A stretch of DNA of 64,000 nt from Porphyromonas gingivicanis JCM 15907 (GTDB lineage Bacteria > Bacteroidota > Bacteroidia > Bacteroidales > Porphyromonadaceae), in assembly GCF_000614585.1 (NCBI RefSeq), contig NZ_BAKX01000002.1, forward strand, positions 186,001-250,000. Direction: 5' to 3'. Below the pieces are notes generated by a model. That model searched no databases. It saw only the letters and a list, made by a program, of their open reading frames with translations, and had not been told where the DNA came from. Within the stretch, counting starts at the first letter, position 1. Every line of letters starts with the position of its first letter. This document shows positions 29,215-38,895 of the stretch, piece by piece. The position numbers and the translations under genes are program-made.

Positions 29215-29342
29215 CTTTTTATTTCTGGATTGAAAGTGGAGCAAGGCTTATGCTCTCTGTCTGCAATAGTAGCAATAGAGCTAACATAAGAGGGTAGAGC
29301 GAAGCACTCCTTGTGTGGTGTTGAATGATGAATAAAAAGGTT

Positions 29343-30151
29343 TTAGTCAACAAGAGAATCGTAGAAATCTTGGAATTTCTGTACATTCTCTTTCAAGTCT
29401 CCAGGGTACTCTAAAATCGGTTTATTGCACTCTTTGGCATACTCCAATAGAGCCGATTGAGCGATCTTTTCGGGCATAACTACACCATCACAGTGAGCTA
29501 TCGCCATACGACGAACAGCCTCTGGCGTATAAGCTCCGTTCATAGGAGCTACAAGCTCATTTTCTATACCATCGAAGTGCAAAGCTCCATGATTTTTTCT
29601 GATAGCTCGCCCTCTTCTTCCTTCTCGAAAGGAGAGTAAACAATCTTAGCTTTACTGAAGCAGGGATCATCCTTGTAGATTGTTTTCAGGTAAGCTGGCG
29701 CAAGTGCCCCAAACCATCCCACGCAGTGAATAACGTCGGGTATCCAGCGGAGCTTCTTGATGGCTTCGAAAACACCATGTACGAAGAAGATAGAGCGGTC
29801 CGCTGTATCGTTGCCATACTTCTCTTCGATGCCAAATTGGGATTTGCGTTTGAAAAACTCATCGTTGTCGATAAAGTAGACTTGTATACGAGACTGTGGT
29901 ACAGAGGCCACTTTAATGATGAGCGGATAGTCGGTGTCATTGACGATAATGTTGATGCCTGAGAGGCGAATAACCTCGTGCAATTGATGACGACGCTCAT
30001 TGATAAGCCCGTAACGTGGCATAAAGATCCGCACATCGCTACCGTTCTCTTGGATGCGTTGAGGTAACCACCGAGAAAAAATCCCCATAGGAGTTTCCTC
30101 CAAATAGGGAGTAATCTCTTGTGATATATATAGAATTCTTTTTTGGCTCAT
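29343..30151 (-). CDS. Glycogen/starch synthase-like protein, catalytic N-terminal domain only (frame broken at ~29587)
   Basis: About 270 residues from ATG 30151. The N-terminus KRILYISQEITPYLEETPMG followed by a Rossmann-like GT5 domain fits the glycogen synthase catalytic family, but the C-terminal nucleotide-binding half (~200 residues) is absent, as in the short form common in Bacteroidales that is often found beside panC. Glycosyltransferase activity is therefore doubtful. The frame breaks after SEKIM; one missing G near 29587 joins it to ALHFDGIENELVAPMNGAYT, which supports a single gene. A full consensus promoter lies just upstream at 30180-30211. Confidence 0.78.
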
Positions 30152-30179
30152 AATGCGCAACTATATTTAGTGATAGAAG

Positions 30180-30211
30180 CAAAGGTACTAAAAAAGAGCT
30201 AACTACGCAAA
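30180..30211 (-). promoter_or_regulatory. Bacteroidetes-type promoter for the glycogen-synthase-like gene
   Basis: Read on the minus strand: TTTG, a 20-base spacer, TACCTTTG. Both elements match the consensus fully, and the start codon is ~29 bases downstream. Confidence 0.75.
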
Positions 30212-30243
30212 AAATGCATATAGCCGAATAGGCCTTCTCTCTA

Positions 30244-30300
30244 TTAGGAGAGTGTTGCATGATAATACCAGTGGAGGCGGTAATATACAACACTCTCTAA
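30244..30300 (-). terminator. Long stem-loop after the metal operon
   Basis: TTAGGAGAGTGTTG pairs with CAACACTCTCTAA (10 contiguous pairs plus a bulge and three more), with a 30-base loop. It sits 32 bases after the HMA stop on the minus strand; no T-run follows, so it may be an RNA-stabilising structure rather than a terminator. Confidence 0.5.
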
Positions 30301-30331
30301 GGTTGGAGGGGATACTTGTACGTTGCCTCTT

Positions 30332-30706
30332 TTAACCTCTTTTGCCCAAGGAGAGGCAGGTAGACTGCTTCTTGTGAGAGCAAGTAGAGTTGGGTGCATC
30401 GTTGGCATCGACTCCGTTAGGTGTATCCAAGATACGGATTTCGTAGCCAATCTTTTCGAGTTTCTTCGCCAGATGTTCCAAAGAAGTCTTGTCTTGGTCG
30501 AAAACCAATAGGATAACATTGTTTTCGATGTCGAACTCTATGTCTTTCATCCCTTTTTCAAACTGCAATGCCTTACGAATCTTTTCTTCGCAACTGGTGC
30601 AGTGCATACGAGGGGTAGGGGCAACGTGTACTCTGACAATGTTTTTGGCCAACAATGCTGTACTACAAAGTAATGTGAAAAGGATAGATACAAATGCTGT
30701 TTTCAT
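30332..30706 (-). CDS. Periplasmic heavy-metal-associated (HMA) domain protein
   Basis: 124 residues with a signal peptide (AFVSILFTLLCSTALLA, cleaved before KNI). The mature part is one ferredoxin-like HMA domain: VRVHVAPTPRMHCTSCEEKI carries the MxCxxC metal site, and the fold continues to EKIGYEIRIL. A His/Cys-containing tail (TCSHKKQSTC) may add ligands. Such proteins carry Cu(I) or other soft metals. It is the last gene of an operon with a TonB receptor and a Cys-rich exported protein, so it probably receives metal in the periplasm; direction (uptake or defence) is inferred only. Confidence 0.8.
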   Translation of the reverse strand: MKTAFVSILFTLLCSTALLAKNIVRVHVAPTPRMHCTSCEEKIRKALQFEKGMKDIEFDIENNVILLVFDQDKTSLEHLAKKLEKIGYEIRILDTPNGVDANDAPNSTCSHKKQSTCLSLGKRG

Positions 30707-30759
30707 ATTGTTATAGAATGAATTGAATGTTTATAGAACGAGAGGAAACAGACCATGAT

Positions 30760-33008
30760 TTAGTTGTCGAATATATTGAAGCGAATACCCATATAGACCA
30801 TAATACCCTCGGTTGGTCCCCACACCATGGAGGCATCGAAGTTAGGTCCCCAAGGATTGTGAGCATCAATAATGGGAGTCGGCTGCTGGAAGTTAGTCAT
30901 ATTTTCTGCTCCTAAATAGATAGACCATTTGGGGAAGAAGCGTGTGATCTGCGCACTAAGCATCGGATAGGTGGGGAAGTGAGGCTTCCATGAGGAAGTG
31001 CCGTCTGCCAAAAGGTAAGGGGTGGGCATACGTCCTCCTCCATTAAGAGAGAGTGTTACATCGCCCTGCCAACGTCTAAGAGGCGTTTTGTACGAGAGTG
31101 AGAGCATACTCTTGAAAAGCGAACTTAGAGGCTCTTGTTGGAGTAGATTGTTGGTGGTGGTACGCACATCGGTATAGCGAAAAGCTGCTGTTATATCCAA
31201 ATCTTTGAGTAGTTTATAGGCAGCATCGATTTGGAATGTGTGTGAAAAGGATAGTCCATCATTGAGCGGATAGAAATGTACTTCATGTGGATTTTTATCC
31301 ATATCCATTACCACTCGATTGTCAAAGCGGGTGTAATAGTACTCCAAATTGAGATCTAACTTTTTCTCCTTCCATAGGGGGATTTCCCAACTGTTGCTCA
31401 AACCAAAGTTCCAAGAGCTTTCTTGTAGTTGGTCAGCCCCCTCCGTAATGATGAGTTGGCGACTGGAGGCGAGTAGGTGATAGTTTTCTGTGAGAACCCT
31501 TTGTGTACGATAGCCTTTACCAACGGAAAAACGCACATTGGTGTACTCTATAGGGCTGTAGCGCACGTGTAAACGAGGCGTTACAAAGAAGCCATGTAGG
31601 TTGCTATAATCGGCACGTATACCTCCCATTAGGTCAAATGTCCATTGGGCGTATAGGTGTATTGTGTATAGACTCCAGGGACAGATTCGAAGAAAGTACT
31701 CTTATGTGGAGTGAGCCCTTTCCGAGACTCTATTTGAGAGGCTTGATGCCAAGCATCGTACTGCCAGCTAAGTCCAGAAGATAGCGCATGTTTGCCCTGC
31801 CACTGTGTTTCGAAGATGAGCGAAGCGTAGAGATTATTTTGCTCGATATCTAATGTTTTGAGCCCATAGAAGGAGTTCATCTTTTGCTTTCCTGCATCGA
31901 GTATGAGGGCTATGTTGCTACCATTTTCATCGTCAAAGGAGTGAGCCACTTTGGTAAATGCCTCTGTGCGGTGATTTTGAATGCCGATTTGGTAACGATC
32001 AAGTGGAGATTTGTGGAGATGACCCAACTGTCCCGAACGCCTATTTTCATAGAGGTAGAGAAAACCCGCTTGGAGCATAGTATGCCCTCCTTTATAGGTC
32101 CAGCGGTTCATTACATTGTACTGCCTTTGCAGGGGCATATCTATGAAAGAATCCTTGTTGCCATCATGAGGTAGAGAACGGTCTTCGATATGCGTCAGAA
32201 GGGCAGTACTCCAATGCTTCCCGAACTGATAATTGCCGATAAGGTTGCCTTCGGCACGCAGTCCCTGATCCAAGTAAAAATTGCCGTCTAAGTAGCGTTC
32301 GGTATTGGGCTTGCGATACTCTACGTTGATTTGTCCCGTCATGGACTCGAAACCATTTTTGACAGAGGCTGCTCCCTTTGATACTTGGATGCTCTCAATC
32401 CAAGTGCCAGGGATATACCCCAAAGCAAAAGGAGATGAAACTCCTCGGAAGTTGGGAATGTTTTCCGTCTGCATCTGCACATACTTACCACTTAATCCAA
32501 GCAATTTAATTTGCTTAGACCCTGTGGCAGCATCGGTTGTAGAGACATCTACCGAGGGGTTTGTAGTAAAGCTCTCGCCCAAACTACAACAGGCAGCACG
32601 AAGTAGTTCGCCCATATTAATGCGTTCTTGATTGCCTGCCGAGAGTTTGGACCGACTTCGTCCACGTTGGAAAGCGACTACTTCTACTTCTTCCATTTCA
32701 AGAGAGTGTAGGGTAACTTTTAGCTCTGCGATGTCAGTAGAGATGGGTATCGTATCGGAGCGGAAGCCCATAGAACTAATGATTACTTTGCTGCTTTTCT
32801 CCGTTCGAGGAAGTGTAAAGATACCCTCTTCGTTGGTGGTTGTGTGGGTAAAAGTACCTAACCAATAGACATTGGCAGAGGGGAGCGGTGCTCCCTCTTC
32901 ATCGACCACGCTACCCTTTATGTGTGTGGCATCTTGTGCTGTTAGAGAGAAGGTTGTGAATGATAGGATTAGGAAAAAGAGGAGCAAGCTCTTGTGTGTA
33001 CGATTCAT
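30760..33008 (-). CDS. TonB-dependent receptor with carboxypeptidase-like head, metal-operon type (frame broken at ~31647)
   Basis: About 750 residues. Signal peptide SLLLFFLILSFTTFSLTAQ; residues ~28-110 form a CarboxypepD_reg-like domain (IKGSVVDEEGAPLPSANVYW). The plug carries an unusual adjacent Cys pair (LLRAACCSLGESF) and the IKLLGLSGKYVQMQTENIP segment; the barrel ends with IMVYMGIRFNIFDN. The frame stops after TYTPNGHLT at ~31629; one missing C at 31647-31649 restores TYTPQWTFDLMGGIRADYSN and joins the halves. The next gene encodes an HMA protein, which points to a metal ion or metal chelate as substrate; copper is a reasonable guess, not shown. Confidence 0.8.
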
Positions 33009-33152
33009 AATAATAATACGTGGTTTCGAATTTGAAATAAATACTTGTTTAATTACTGCATCTTTCGCTGATGCCTGTGCGCAGGAGTCAATAGACAGCA
33101 GCGCATAGGGAAGCCCTTTTTAACGTCTCACGACGCAAAGGGGGACAAGTAT

Positions 33153-33626
33153 TCAAATTCTCAGTACACAACTGTGTGTGAGTATGCTTCTGCCCTCAAG
33201 AGGGGCAGGATGAGTAGGGATTTTTGGGAAAGTAGTACTTGTTCCTGCAAGGGAAGGTGTAATATAATACGTACTAATCTCCGAGAGAGTAATCCATAGG
33301 TAATTGACTCTCTTGAACGATTCTTTTGGAGGGGTATAACTATCTACGTGGAGTACTTCAATCTTGGGGATACAATCCGAACACTCTTCTCCTCCATCAC
33401 AGGTACACTGCTCTTCGGTGGTTGTTGTCTCTTCGTTTGGGAGTGAGGCGAGTAGACGCCCCGCGAAACTCTCCGCATCAAGGCGTTCCAAAGGACACCC
33501 CTTGGGAGCTATCTGAGTACATATACATGCGCAGCAGACCTCAACGCTTTTGAAGCCCACGCTGAACAGCAACATCAATCCTAAAAAGATGGGGATTGTT
33601 ATACTCTTAATGACTCTATTCCACAT
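33153..33626 (-). CDS. Cys-rich exported protein, unknown
   Basis: 157 residues with a signal peptide (ITIPIFLGLMLLFSVGF). The mature protein has two Cys clusters: CCACICTQIAPKGC near the N-terminus and CTCDGGEECSDC in the middle, which could bind metal or form disulphides. The rest is Ser/Thr/Pro-rich. I do not recognise a family. It is the first gene of the putative metal operon, 144 bases before the TonB receptor. A TACATTTG -7-like element lies at 33685-33692 (minus strand) upstream. Confidence 0.6.
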   Translation of the reverse strand: MWNRVIKSITIPIFLGLMLLFSVGFKSVEVCCACICTQIAPKGCPLERLDAESFAGRLLASLPNEETTTTEEQCTCDGGEECSDCIPKIEVLHVDSYTPPKESFKRVNYLWITLSEISTYYITPSLAGTSTTFPKIPTHPAPLEGRSILTHSCVLRI

Positions 33627-33684
33627 AGTCTCAGAAGAGGTTTTCTACCTGGTCAATTGTAGGTGTCTAACCTTTACTCCGAGG

Positions 33685-33692
33685 CAAATGTA
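33685..33692 (-). promoter_or_regulatory. Possible -7 element (TACATTTG) for the metal operon
   Basis: Full TAnnTTTG match on the minus strand ~59 bases before the Cys-rich gene; no matching -33 element. Confidence 0.35.
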
Positions 33693-34120
33693 AGATAAAA
33701 ATCCAATATTTTGCTTGATTGTGTCGGCCTAATTTTAATGTAAATAGTTTGTCTTAATAAGTAATCCTAAGAGTGTGCTCTTTTTGGTTCTTACTTTTGT
33801 CGTTCTTTGTGGTGTTTATTTGTTGATTTATAGTAGTTTGTAGTCTTTTTGTAGACCTTCTTGTTTTTGATTTTAGACCACGTGTAACTGCCTGAATACT
33901 TCGTGCTAAAAAAGAATAAAAAGAAAAAGGAGAGCTGTTTCTTTCGGAGGAAAAGGGCTTATTTCTATATCGAAATCGTTTTATTGTTCCTTCCTTATTG
34001 TGATTGCCATACTCTACAGATGTCTTGTTGGACGTTCGTTGCGATAGATTTTTTTGAATTCTTTCTAACGTGCTCTCTTAGTGTCGAGTTGCAACCATTA
34101 ATCCTTTTGCTCCGAAGGTA

Positions 34121-34150
34121 TAATGGTTTTGAGAGTTTACACGGAGGGTT
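34121..34150 (+). repeat. Dispersed intergenic motif, copy at 34.1 kb
   Basis: TATAATGGTTTTGAGAGTTT followed by ACACGGAGGG. The copy near 24216-24250 (minus strand) differs at few positions (ATTAATGGTTTCGAGAGTTT, ACACGGTGGG). A weaker copy is at 3389-3418. All three are intergenic. Confidence 0.55.
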
Positions 34151-34279
34151 TCAGGAGTTTGTAGGCATGGTTTTGGGACTTCCACAAAAGATTAAAGTCT
34201 ATTCCTTACAAAGTAGTATCAAGTTTGACCGATAACCACTAACTTTACAGACCAAATCATACAGAGATTATACAAGTAG

Positions 34280-35623
34280 ATGGCAAAAGATCACTATAAA
34301 CTTCCTGGCGCAAAACTATCCGCCGACGGATGCAAAGGGTGTGGAAAACGCCCCCTTAGTTCGTTTGACTGGATGGCAGACCTTTCCAAGGATGTGCAGG
34401 ATAACCGATATATAGAAGTTCAATTCAAAAATACCCGTAAGGTAGTCTTTACAAATCCTCTCAACTTGGAGTTACATAAAGACGACATCGTAGCAGTAGA
34501 GGGAGCTCCCGGCTTCGACGTGGGGAGTGTTACCTTGACAGGTACTCTCGCAGCACTCCGTTACAGACGAATGAGCGAAAATGCTCGCGAACAGGTGCGT
34601 CAGATATTCCGCCTTGCTACGCCTAACGATATAGAGCGTTGGGAAGAGGCCAAGCAACGAGAGCATACCACTATGATCAAAGCAAGGCAAATAGCCGAAG
34701 AATTGGGGCTTGATATGAAGATTGGAGATGTGGAGTATCAAGGCGATGGAAGCAAAGCCATATTCTACTACATAGCCGATAGTCGAGTGGACTTTCGTAA
34801 GCTGATACGAGTGCTGGCAGAGACCTTTCATGTACGCATTGAGATGAAGCAGATTGGAGCTCGCCAAGAGGCAGGTCGCATTGGAGGTATTGGTCCTTGT
34901 GGACGCCCTCTTTGTTGCGCCCAATGGATGACCTCTTTTAAGAGTGTCAATACTACGGCTGCACGTTTTCAAGAGCTTACTCTTAACCCTGAGAAACTTA
35001 CTGGGCAGTGTGCCAAACTCAAGTGCTGTACCAACTTTGAGGTCAATACCTATCTCGAAGCGCAGAAAAAGATGCCTTCGAAGAATATCGTCTTGGCAAC
35101 CCAGACAGATAATTATAAGTTTGTCAAGTGGGATTTGCTCCGTTCGCAGCTTACCTATGTCCCCGAAGAGGGCAACCTATCGAATAGTGTAACGCTATCG
35201 CTACGCCGAGTAAGAGAAGTTATCGAAATGAATAAACGAGGAGAAAAGCCAGAGGCTCTACTCGAAGAGGTAGCTACACCGACCAATGGGGTAACAGACA
35301 TCTTGGAAGCCAATTCCCTCACTCGCTTTGATAACGATAAGCGACGCGGACGCAAAAAGCGTCCCAGCGGTAAGTCCAAAGAGGTGGCAGGGCAAGCAAC
35401 GGCAGAAACCGCCAAAGAGGCAGAACAAAAAACAACTATCGAGCATCCCTCTCAGAGCGAAAAGCCTCAACCGAATCGAAGGAGAAACAACCCTCGAAAC
35501 GCTCACCGTGCGCACAATCGAAGTGCAAATAGCGAAAATCACGAGGCAGGCTCTCTAGAAAAAAACTCTCGTCCACAAGGCAAAAGAGGAGAAAAGAGAA
35601 ACGCCGAGAAACCTAACGAATAG
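34280..35623 (+). CDS. ricT: PSP1/RicT-family protein
   Basis: 447 residues. The Cys-bearing PSP1 core is clear: GCKGCGKRPLSSFDW at the N-terminus, IRVLAETFHVRIEMKQIGARQEA, then GIGPCGRPLCCAQWM and KLTGQCAKLKCCTNFE. In Bacillus the homologue (YaaT/RicT) carries an Fe-S cluster and guides RNA processing with RicA/RicF; the Bacteroidetes role is not known to me. The last ~110 residues are a basic, Arg/Lys/Gln-rich disordered tail typical of RNA contacts. It shares one base with the gldH start, so the two genes are translationally linked, an order conserved in Bacteroidetes. Confidence 0.85.
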   Translation: MAKDHYKLPGAKLSADGCKGCGKRPLSSFDWMADLSKDVQDNRYIEVQFKNTRKVVFTNPLNLELHKDDIVAVEGAPGFDVGSVTLTGTLAALRYRRMSENAREQVRQIFRLATPNDIERWEEAKQREHTTMIKARQIAEELGLDMKIGDVEYQGDGSKAIFYYIADSRVDFRKLIRVLAETFHVRIEMKQIGARQEAGRIGGIGPCGRPLCCAQWMTSFKSVNTTAARFQELTLNPEKLTGQCAKLKCCTNFEVNTYLEAQKKMPSKNIVLATQTDNYKFVKWDLLRSQLTYVPEEGNLSNSVTLSLRRVREVIEMNKRGEKPEALLEEVATPTNGVTDILEANSLTRFDNDKRRGRKKRPSGKSKEVAGQATAETAKEAEQKTTIEHPSQSEKPQPNRRRNNPRNAHRAHNRSANSENHEAGSLEKNSRPQGKRGEKRNAEKPNE

Positions 35624-36156
35624 TGATAACGAAAACTCCCGTGAAGGTAAAAAGTACTCCTCTCGCTCTCTTTTTAGGGTTTGTACTGCTATTGCTACTC
35701 GTAACGAACTGCAGACCTTCACAAGAGCTTTCGGTTACCTACTGCACTCTTCCTGCTTCGGGCTGGAAGAAGGAGGCTCCCGTAGAGATCCCTTTTCTCA
35801 TCACCGAGGCGAAACGCCCCTACCGAATCGACGTTTTAATACGTCACAATAACGAGTATGACTATAACAATATCGTGCTACATAGCTCCATTGCTAATCA
35901 ATGGGGCTATGAACGTATAGATACCCTATCAATTCCTCTCGCTATCGAGTCGGGGAGATGGTCAGGGAGAGGGATTACGCTACGTGAAAACAGTTTTGTC
36001 TTTTTCCGAAAAATATCATTCCCTACGAGTGGTATCTATACAATGCGACTCGCTCCTCTTACGCCACTTCCTGCACTTAAAGGAATAGAAAACATAGGCA
36101 TCGTATGCCAACCCTACGATAAACAAAGCGATTTCTTAGAACCAGAAACGTACTAA
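35623..36156 (+). CDS. gldH: GldH-family lipoprotein
   Basis: 177 residues with a lipoprotein signal peptide (TPLALFLGFVLLLLLVTNC, lipobox Cys). GldH is needed for gliding in Flavobacterium, but the gene is also kept in non-gliding Bacteroidales. Family motifs seen: IPFLITEAKRPYRIDVLIRHNNEYDYNNI and FVFFRKISFPTSGIYTMRL. The GTG start overlaps the last base of ricT. Molecular function is not established. Confidence 0.82.
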   Translation: MITKTPVKVKSTPLALFLGFVLLLLLVTNCRPSQELSVTYCTLPASGWKKEAPVEIPFLITEAKRPYRIDVLIRHNNEYDYNNIVLHSSIANQWGYERIDTLSIPLAIESGRWSGRGITLRENSFVFFRKISFPTSGIYTMRLAPLTPLPALKGIENIGIVCQPYDKQSDFLEPETY

Positions 36157-36356
36157 AGAAGAAGTTAAAAACATATTCAAAAAGAAAAAGCTCCCTTTTT
36201 TTGCTTTAAAAACAAGAAATAAAAACAGTATCGTATTAAACCTGTTGTTTTTTTAGTATCTAAAGAGAAAAGTAAAGCCTCATTGTGAAGGCAAAAAGAG
36301 AGTAAAGAGTAGCCCACTCTTCCTCTCTGTAAAACGACGAAAACAAAGCAAGAATT

Positions 36357-37775
36357 ATGACAAAAAATCGATTGCTCCTATTCTTAGGACTCGTGTTAGT
36401 CCTTTGGGGTACTGTTTCGGTACCCAATTATGCCCAAGTTGTTCCCGATAACACTACCATACCCACCAATTCCCCTCCGCATAGTCGAGAGATTTCATTA
36501 GACGAAGCCATTGAGATAGCTCTTGCCGAAAGTAGTTCCGTACAAGTGGGTGAGCTTCTCATCCAAAAGCAAAAGTACTCCTACCGTGAGGCTCTGGGTC
36601 AGCTTTTCCCCTCTGTAAATCTCTCTGGAAATTATAGCTACACCATAAAAAAACAGGTGATGTACTTAGATGGCTTCCCCGGGGCAAGTAGTATGCCTGA
36701 AGAGATGCTTGCTAAAGGTATCGAAGTGGGACGTACTAATAACATACAAGGGGGTGTAAATGTAGCCCTCCCCTTGGTCAATGCTCAATTGTGGAGAAGT
36801 ATTACCATGAGTAAGGAAAATCTTGCCTTAGCGATGGAACAAGCCAACACGACCAAGGTAAATAAGGTAGCCGAGATACGTAAGGCCTTCTTGCAAACTC
36901 TCTTGGCGCGCGATGCCTATGAGGTTTTGTTGGCAAGCTATCGTAATGCACTGAACAACTACCGATTGGTGGAGAGCAACTATAAGCAAGGCTTAGTGGC
37001 TCAGTACGATTTGTTCCGTAGTGAGGTACAAGTCAAAAACCTCGAACCTAACCTTCGACAGGCTCAAGATGCTGCCAATACAGCTAATAGTTCTCTGCTC
37101 GTCCTCATGGGACTACCTCCCCATTTTGCTATTGTTCCCAAAGGAACTCTCAAAGACTATGCTCCAGAAATCATAGACAAATATATTGTAGCCGAACATA
37201 GCACTCTCGACAACAATCCTACCCTTAAAGAATTGGCGCATCAGAAAAAGCTCCTCAACTCCTCTTTGGAACTCTCAAAGGCATCTTTCATCCCAACTCT
37301 TTCGGTGTCGGGAATGTACAATTTCTCCTTTTCGAGCAACAAATTGGACTTAGACAATAGTCGTCTTTGGACACCTTTTTCGTCTATCAATTTCAATCTA
37401 TCGATACCCATCTTCTCGGGAGGTAAACGTTACTACAATGTACAGCAACAAAAAGTTGCATTGTTACAGTTCGAACTCAATCGTAGAGACATCGAACGCC
37501 AGCTCACCATAGCTCAAAAAGATGCTTTGGACAGAGTACGCCGAGCAGTACAAACCTATACTGTAAGCCAAGAGGCTATTAAACTGGCAGAAAAGGGTTA
37601 TAGCATAGCGACTAAACGCTTTGAAACAGGCGAGGGAACTCTTCTTGAAGTGAACGATGCCGACGTAGCTTTGCTCCAAGCACGTCTTAACTATCACCAA
37701 TCCCTCTTCGATTTTATGGTCGCTCAGTCGGAGCTTGAAAAACTTGAGGGCAAAGGGTTACCCGACAAAAAATAA
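36357..37775 (+). CDS. TolC-family outer-membrane efflux protein
   Basis: 472 residues with a signal peptide ending near PNYAQ. Two outer-membrane-efflux repeats are visible; each has long amphipathic helices of the alpha-barrel (for example ALARDAYEVLLASYRNALNNYRLVESNYKQGL and the later TVSQEAIKLAEKGYSIATKRFETGEG) joined by beta strands. TolC proteins form the trimeric outer-membrane duct of a tripartite pump. The membrane-fusion and RND genes follow directly, so it is the outer part of that pump. Confidence 0.9.
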   Translation: MTKNRLLLFLGLVLVLWGTVSVPNYAQVVPDNTTIPTNSPPHSREISLDEAIEIALAESSSVQVGELLIQKQKYSYREALGQLFPSVNLSGNYSYTIKKQVMYLDGFPGASSMPEEMLAKGIEVGRTNNIQGGVNVALPLVNAQLWRSITMSKENLALAMEQANTTKVNKVAEIRKAFLQTLLARDAYEVLLASYRNALNNYRLVESNYKQGLVAQYDLFRSEVQVKNLEPNLRQAQDAANTANSSLLVLMGLPPHFAIVPKGTLKDYAPEIIDKYIVAEHSTLDNNPTLKELAHQKKLLNSSLELSKASFIPTLSVSGMYNFSFSSNKLDLDNSRLWTPFSSINFNLSIPIFSGGKRYYNVQQQKVALLQFELNRRDIERQLTIAQKDALDRVRRAVQTYTVSQEAIKLAEKGYSIATKRFETGEGTLLEVNDADVALLQARLNYHQSLFDFMVAQSELEKLEGKGLPDKK

Positions 37776-37824
37776 ATCACAACGGAATAGAAATAATATC
37801 ATCTTAGATAAAAAGAACTACACT

Positions 37825-38865
37825 ATGAAGCGAACAATCATAAACTACCTCCTCGTCTCTCTATGCTCTATGGGAGGAGCATTCCTACTCTCCTCTTGTG
37901 GTAGCACATCTTCTAAGGGACAAACGGCGACAGAAGATACTACTCGGATAGTGGTTGAAACCTCCGTAGCCTCATATCAAATGGTGCCTCAAACAGAACT
38001 TTTCTCGGCTACTATAGAGGCTAAAACTAAAAACAATATTGCTCCACAAATGGCAGGGCGTATCAAAAGTATCCGTACCGAAGTAGGGGCTTTCGTTAGT
38101 CGTGGACAGGTTTTGGCTGAAATGGATAATAGTCAGCTCAACCAAGTTCAAGTACAGTTGGCAGATGCCCAGCTCGCCTTTAACCGTACCGATGAGCTTT
38201 ACAAAGTGGGAGGGGTGGCTCAAGCCCAATGGGAGGCTCGTCGCAGTGCGCTGGCCATAGCGGAGAATAACTTCAAAAATATTCAAGAGAATACCATACT
38301 TCGTAGCCCTATAAGTGGAATTGTAACTGCCCGCAACTATGATAGTGGCGATATGTGTACCCCCTCGGCACCTATATTTGTAATCCAAGAGATAAATCCT
38401 GTTAAACTTCGCTTCAATGTCTCAGAGCGTTTATACAGTAGGGTAAATAAGGGGATGCCTGCTTCTCTCAAGGTAGATGCTTTGGGCGACGAGGTGTTCA
38501 CTGGAAAGGTATCTCTCATCTATCCAACCATAAATCCAGCTACTCACACTTTCCCAGTAGAGATTGAAGTGAACAATAGCAAAAATGTACTTCGTCCAGG
38601 CATGTTTGCCCGTGCAACGCTCGACTTTGGTACAGAAAAGAAGTTGCTTGTTTCGGATCGTGCCGTGGTTAAACAGAGTGGTAGTGGCGACTATTATGCC
38701 TTTACCCTTGACGGTGATAAGGCAGTGCGTACCGAGCTTAAAATAGGTACAAGACACGATGCTTTTATAGAGGTAATCGAAGGTTTGAAAGAGGGCGATG
38801 TGGTTATTACCGAGGGTTCTCAAAGCCTTCGCAACGGAGTACGTGTACGAGTAGTCAGTAAGTAA
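37825..38865 (+). CDS. Membrane-fusion (HlyD/AcrA-type) efflux adaptor lipoprotein
   Basis: 346 residues from ATG 37825; the earlier frame start at 37735 overlaps tolC and is not favoured. The signal peptide ends at a lipobox (LLSSCGSTSS). Adaptor features: barrel-sandwich halves KNNIAPQMAGRIKSIRTEVG and ILRSPISGIVTARNYDSGD, a helical hairpin between, a beta-barrel domain and a terminal membrane-proximal domain (AFIEVIEGLKEGDVVITEG). It bridges the RND pump and TolC in the periplasm. It is 30 bases upstream of the RND gene. Confidence 0.9.
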   Translation: MKRTIINYLLVSLCSMGGAFLLSSCGSTSSKGQTATEDTTRIVVETSVASYQMVPQTELFSATIEAKTKNNIAPQMAGRIKSIRTEVGAFVSRGQVLAEMDNSQLNQVQVQLADAQLAFNRTDELYKVGGVAQAQWEARRSALAIAENNFKNIQENTILRSPISGIVTARNYDSGDMCTPSAPIFVIQEINPVKLRFNVSERLYSRVNKGMPASLKVDALGDEVFTGKVSLIYPTINPATHTFPVEIEVNNSKNVLRPGMFARATLDFGTEKKLLVSDRAVVKQSGSGDYYAFTLDGDKAVRTELKIGTRHDAFIEVIEGLKEGDVVITEGSQSLRNGVRVRVVSK

Positions 38866-38895
38866 TTATAGCGAGAGTCTCAACAATCGACCATT

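Larger units (their letters stand above)
33627..34279. other. Gene-free stretch between divergent metal operon and ricT
   Basis: 653 A+T-rich bases. A frame at 33903-34235 is low-complexity at its start (Lys-rich) and has no family resemblance. Around 34121-34150 is a copy of a dispersed motif (ATGGTTTTGAGAGTTTACAC...) also seen near 24216-24250 on the minus strand. Nothing else is recognised. Confidence 0.55.

Noticed and set aside
33903-34235. Open frame of 110 codons between the metal operon and ricT
   Set aside because: Lys-rich, low-complexity start, runs through a dispersed repeat motif, no recognisable domain or start context.
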